This document shows positions 62,045 through 64,000 of a stretch of 64,000 nucleotides of DNA, in pieces. The position numbers and the translations under genes are program-made. Origin of the DNA: Dasyornis broadbenti (taxonomy: Eukaryota > Chordata > Aves > Passeriformes > Dasyornithidae). The notes under the pieces were generated by a model, which searched no databases, was not told the origin of the DNA, and worked only from the letters and a program-made list of their open reading frames with translations. Position 1 is the first letter of the stretch; each line of letters starts with the position of its first letter. The stretch spans positions 960,872 to 1,024,871 of the forward strand of contig VZRN01003447.1 of assembly GCA_013397935.1 (NCBI GenBank). The letters run 5' to 3'.

Positions 62045-64000
62045 CTTTTTCTATCCATACTTTATTGCAGGTGTACATATAATTATTTATATTTTATTTT
62101 AAAGAAATTCCTTTCATAGAAAGGAGAAACTTTTACCATTAAAATAGAGTGATTATAACATGAGTATTTTACAAATATGTACAAATATTGGCAGCTAGTT
62201 TCTAACATCAGCTGATAAATGCTTACACACTAACGTCTACCAAACTATCAAACCCAAAAATAATGAGACCTTCTAAATCCAAACAAAAAATAAATGTATT
62301 ACTAGCAGAAACAGGTGGTTTTGTTTTTTTTATATGAATACAAAAGTTGCATAATATCTATTCACAGTGCTCATAAGATATTGATTCATTCTCAGTCTAT
62401 ACACAAAAGTGTCTGGTCTCCCCTTCATATGCATATGTCGCTTACAGTACTGGAGGGAGCTGCACAGACCACTGAGAGAAGATGGTCAGACCTGTAGAGT
62501 TTGCCTTCCCTACCTGCCATGAATAAATACAAGAATCCCCCAGGTATGTACAAGGCAGTGGATGCTCATGCAAGAGTCATTTACTCTGTTTTCAGGCATT
62601 GGTGTATTTTGCAACCAGCAGCAGCAGAATTACAGCATGTCACTGAATCCTTTGGATGCCTGGTAACCAAAACCAGAATAGCGAGCTGCCTGGTGGCAAT
62701 TAACACCTCAGTGATGTGGTTAGGCTGAAGCAGATATGGATGTGATTGTCTATGAGAGAAGTGTGCACATGGCGCACATGCATTTCATGACACTTTTCCA
62801 AACAACTATATCCACTGAATTTTGACCTTTTTTTCCAATTAACTTCCATTCCCAGAACAAGTAACTGTACATCTGCATGAGTGGGAGAGCAACAGGCTAG
62901 TGGGGCCATCGCTTCAGACCTCCCCCTCATCTTTCTCATGGACAGGCATTGCTGCAGTAAGAGCCATCCCTCCAGCTCTGTGGTGGCTGCAAGAGCAAGG
63001 CTCCTGCATTGCTGTAAGACTGCTCCCTGCAGTGCAGCTGCTGGCCTCCTGGATCCTGGCCATGCCCATCTCTTGTGGCTTATGGCCAAACAGGACCCAG
63101 GTAACAGGGAGCGACTGACCGTGGGAGGCTTGACTGGACTGTTCAAGAGCAGCCAGCCAGATTTCCTTTACCTATTAGATCCATTTAGGAGAATTTATTT
63201 CGGATGCAGTAAACATACCTCAAGTACTTTGCAAAGGCATTTTGGCTTTGTTTGGAAAAAAGGAAAAGAGGCTACAGTGAACACACAGCTCCTAATTGTT
63301 CATTACAAAAAAAAAGAACAGTGTGATCAAAGAGGGCACGGTCAATTAAGTTGCAGCCATGGTGAGCCCGTGCCCATCATTCACTCCTCAAACACACAGC
63401 TTGGGTTTGGTGCTGGATTCATCTCAGATGAGGGAGAGCTGCTAATCCCACTTCAGTGAATGCAGACGCGCCTGCATACCCTGTCTCTACACCACACTTG
63501 CATAAAAGTAGCAAGATTATGGACTTCATGGATTTGCTGCTTTAATGGCTTATGGGAATACAATTTACCAGACAACTACACTGAGCTTGCAGCCCACTAT
63601 CAAAACAGCAGTTCAAACCTTCCTTCTCGTGGTCTGGCTTCCTTCCTTTCCTGAATTAGGCTCTCTTCAGCTTTTGATGACCAACACTGCACAACACACA
63701 CTTCCCCAACCAGCAGAATAGTATTACTCTGCTTCTAGAATTTGCCAAAACACATCTACAAGGCTGTCAAAAGCTGGGCACAAAGCTGGGCCTTCAAGTA
63801 CAAGCTTCCCAATGCTGGGAATTGATTGAGGGGAAGAAATCAAACATATATTTATTTGCATGTAGCAAGGTAGCAGGATGCTTTCCACACCAAATGCTTG
63901 AATCAAACAGCATAATTATGATGATTTCCCTAGTGAGAGCCAGCACTGCCAGCTCCACCACTCTCAAGATCACCAAACAAGTATCCTTGGTCTGGCATAC
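62045..64000 (-). other. Possible 3'UTR of a convergent minus-strand gene
   Basis: No coding exon is recognised on either strand up to the window edge. With the minus-strand poly(A) signal at 62061, the simplest reading is a long 3'UTR of a gene whose coding part lies beyond 64000. In human 6q27 the next gene after KIF25 is FRMD1, transcribed towards KIF25, so FRMD1 is the candidate by synteny only. At the very edge a minus-strand frame is open (63794-63976), without similarity to the FERM-family C-terminus I remember. Confidence 0.3.
62061..62066 (-). terminator. Candidate minus-strand poly(A) signal AATAAA
   Basis: The plus strand reads TTTATT, giving AATAAA on the minus strand. It is preceded on that strand by a TGTA motif (the CFIm type) and an AT-rich tract, and followed by a GTGT-containing stretch. 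This suggests the 3' end of a leftward-transcribed gene near 62045. Confidence 0.4.

Noticed and set aside
62700..63146. 148-codon minus-strand frame near the right edge
   Set aside because: No resemblance to FRMD1/FRMD6 or other families; more likely within a 3'UTR or intergenic DNA.
1..64000. Bacterial-type systems, CRISPR arrays, endogenous viral genes, tRNA or rRNA genes
   Set aside because: No regularly spaced repeats, no viral protein motifs and no structured RNA genes were recognised; the window is ordinary vertebrate DNA.

Overview
The window is vertebrate nuclear DNA, most likely from a bird. The coding sequence is split into short exons with GT-AG introns. Long intergenic and intronic stretches are AT-rich. 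The recognisable interspersed repeats are CR1-type LINE fragments, some with the typical avian 3' end resembling 'attctatga'. There are assembly gaps at 7076-7662 and 29409-29412 and one ambiguous base at 60418. Nothing bacterial or viral was recognised.

Layout. (1) Positions 1-2.7 kb hold the 3' end of afadin (AFDN/MLLT4) on the + strand: the tail of the last intron, the terminal coding exon (525-669) and a roughly 2-kb 3'UTR ending at a poly(A) signal at 2671. (2) Positions 2.7-6.8 kb are intergenic, with an inverted pair of an unnamed repeat and an antisense CR1. (3) A CpG-rich segment broken by the 587-bp gap (about 6.78-7.77 kb) is the likely KIF25 promoter and first exon. (4) Positions 8171-48183 (+) carry KIF25, a C-terminal-motor (kinesin-14-like) kinesin. 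I resolve fifteen coding exons. Together they are exactly 1776 nt, keep frame across every junction and encode 591 residues: an N-terminal helical region, the kinesin-14 neck, and a complete motor core. The 3'UTR ends near 48.43 kb. (5) Positions 48.4-60.2 kb contain no gene I can support. (6) A CpG island lies at about 60.19-60.78 kb, with a possible minus-strand first exon. (7) Positions 62.05-64 kb look like the 3'UTR of a convergent minus-strand gene. By synteny with human 6q27 (AFDN, KIF25, then FRMD1 on the opposite strand) FRMD1 is the natural candidate, but no FERM coding sequence was identified here.

The AFDN-KIF25 order and orientation match human 6q27. Afadin is an actin-linked adherens-junction scaffold and KIF25 is a centrosome/spindle kinesin; they are neighbours by synteny, not a functional unit. 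The most interesting material is in KIF25 itself. The bird gene keeps the full kinesin-14 architecture, which as I recall the short human isoform lacks, has a histidine at the first position of the switch I motif, and has a large Ser-rich loop insertion before switch II. A perfect 23-bp-arm hairpin lies 56 bp upstream of one of its exons. I found no convincing new multi-gene system.
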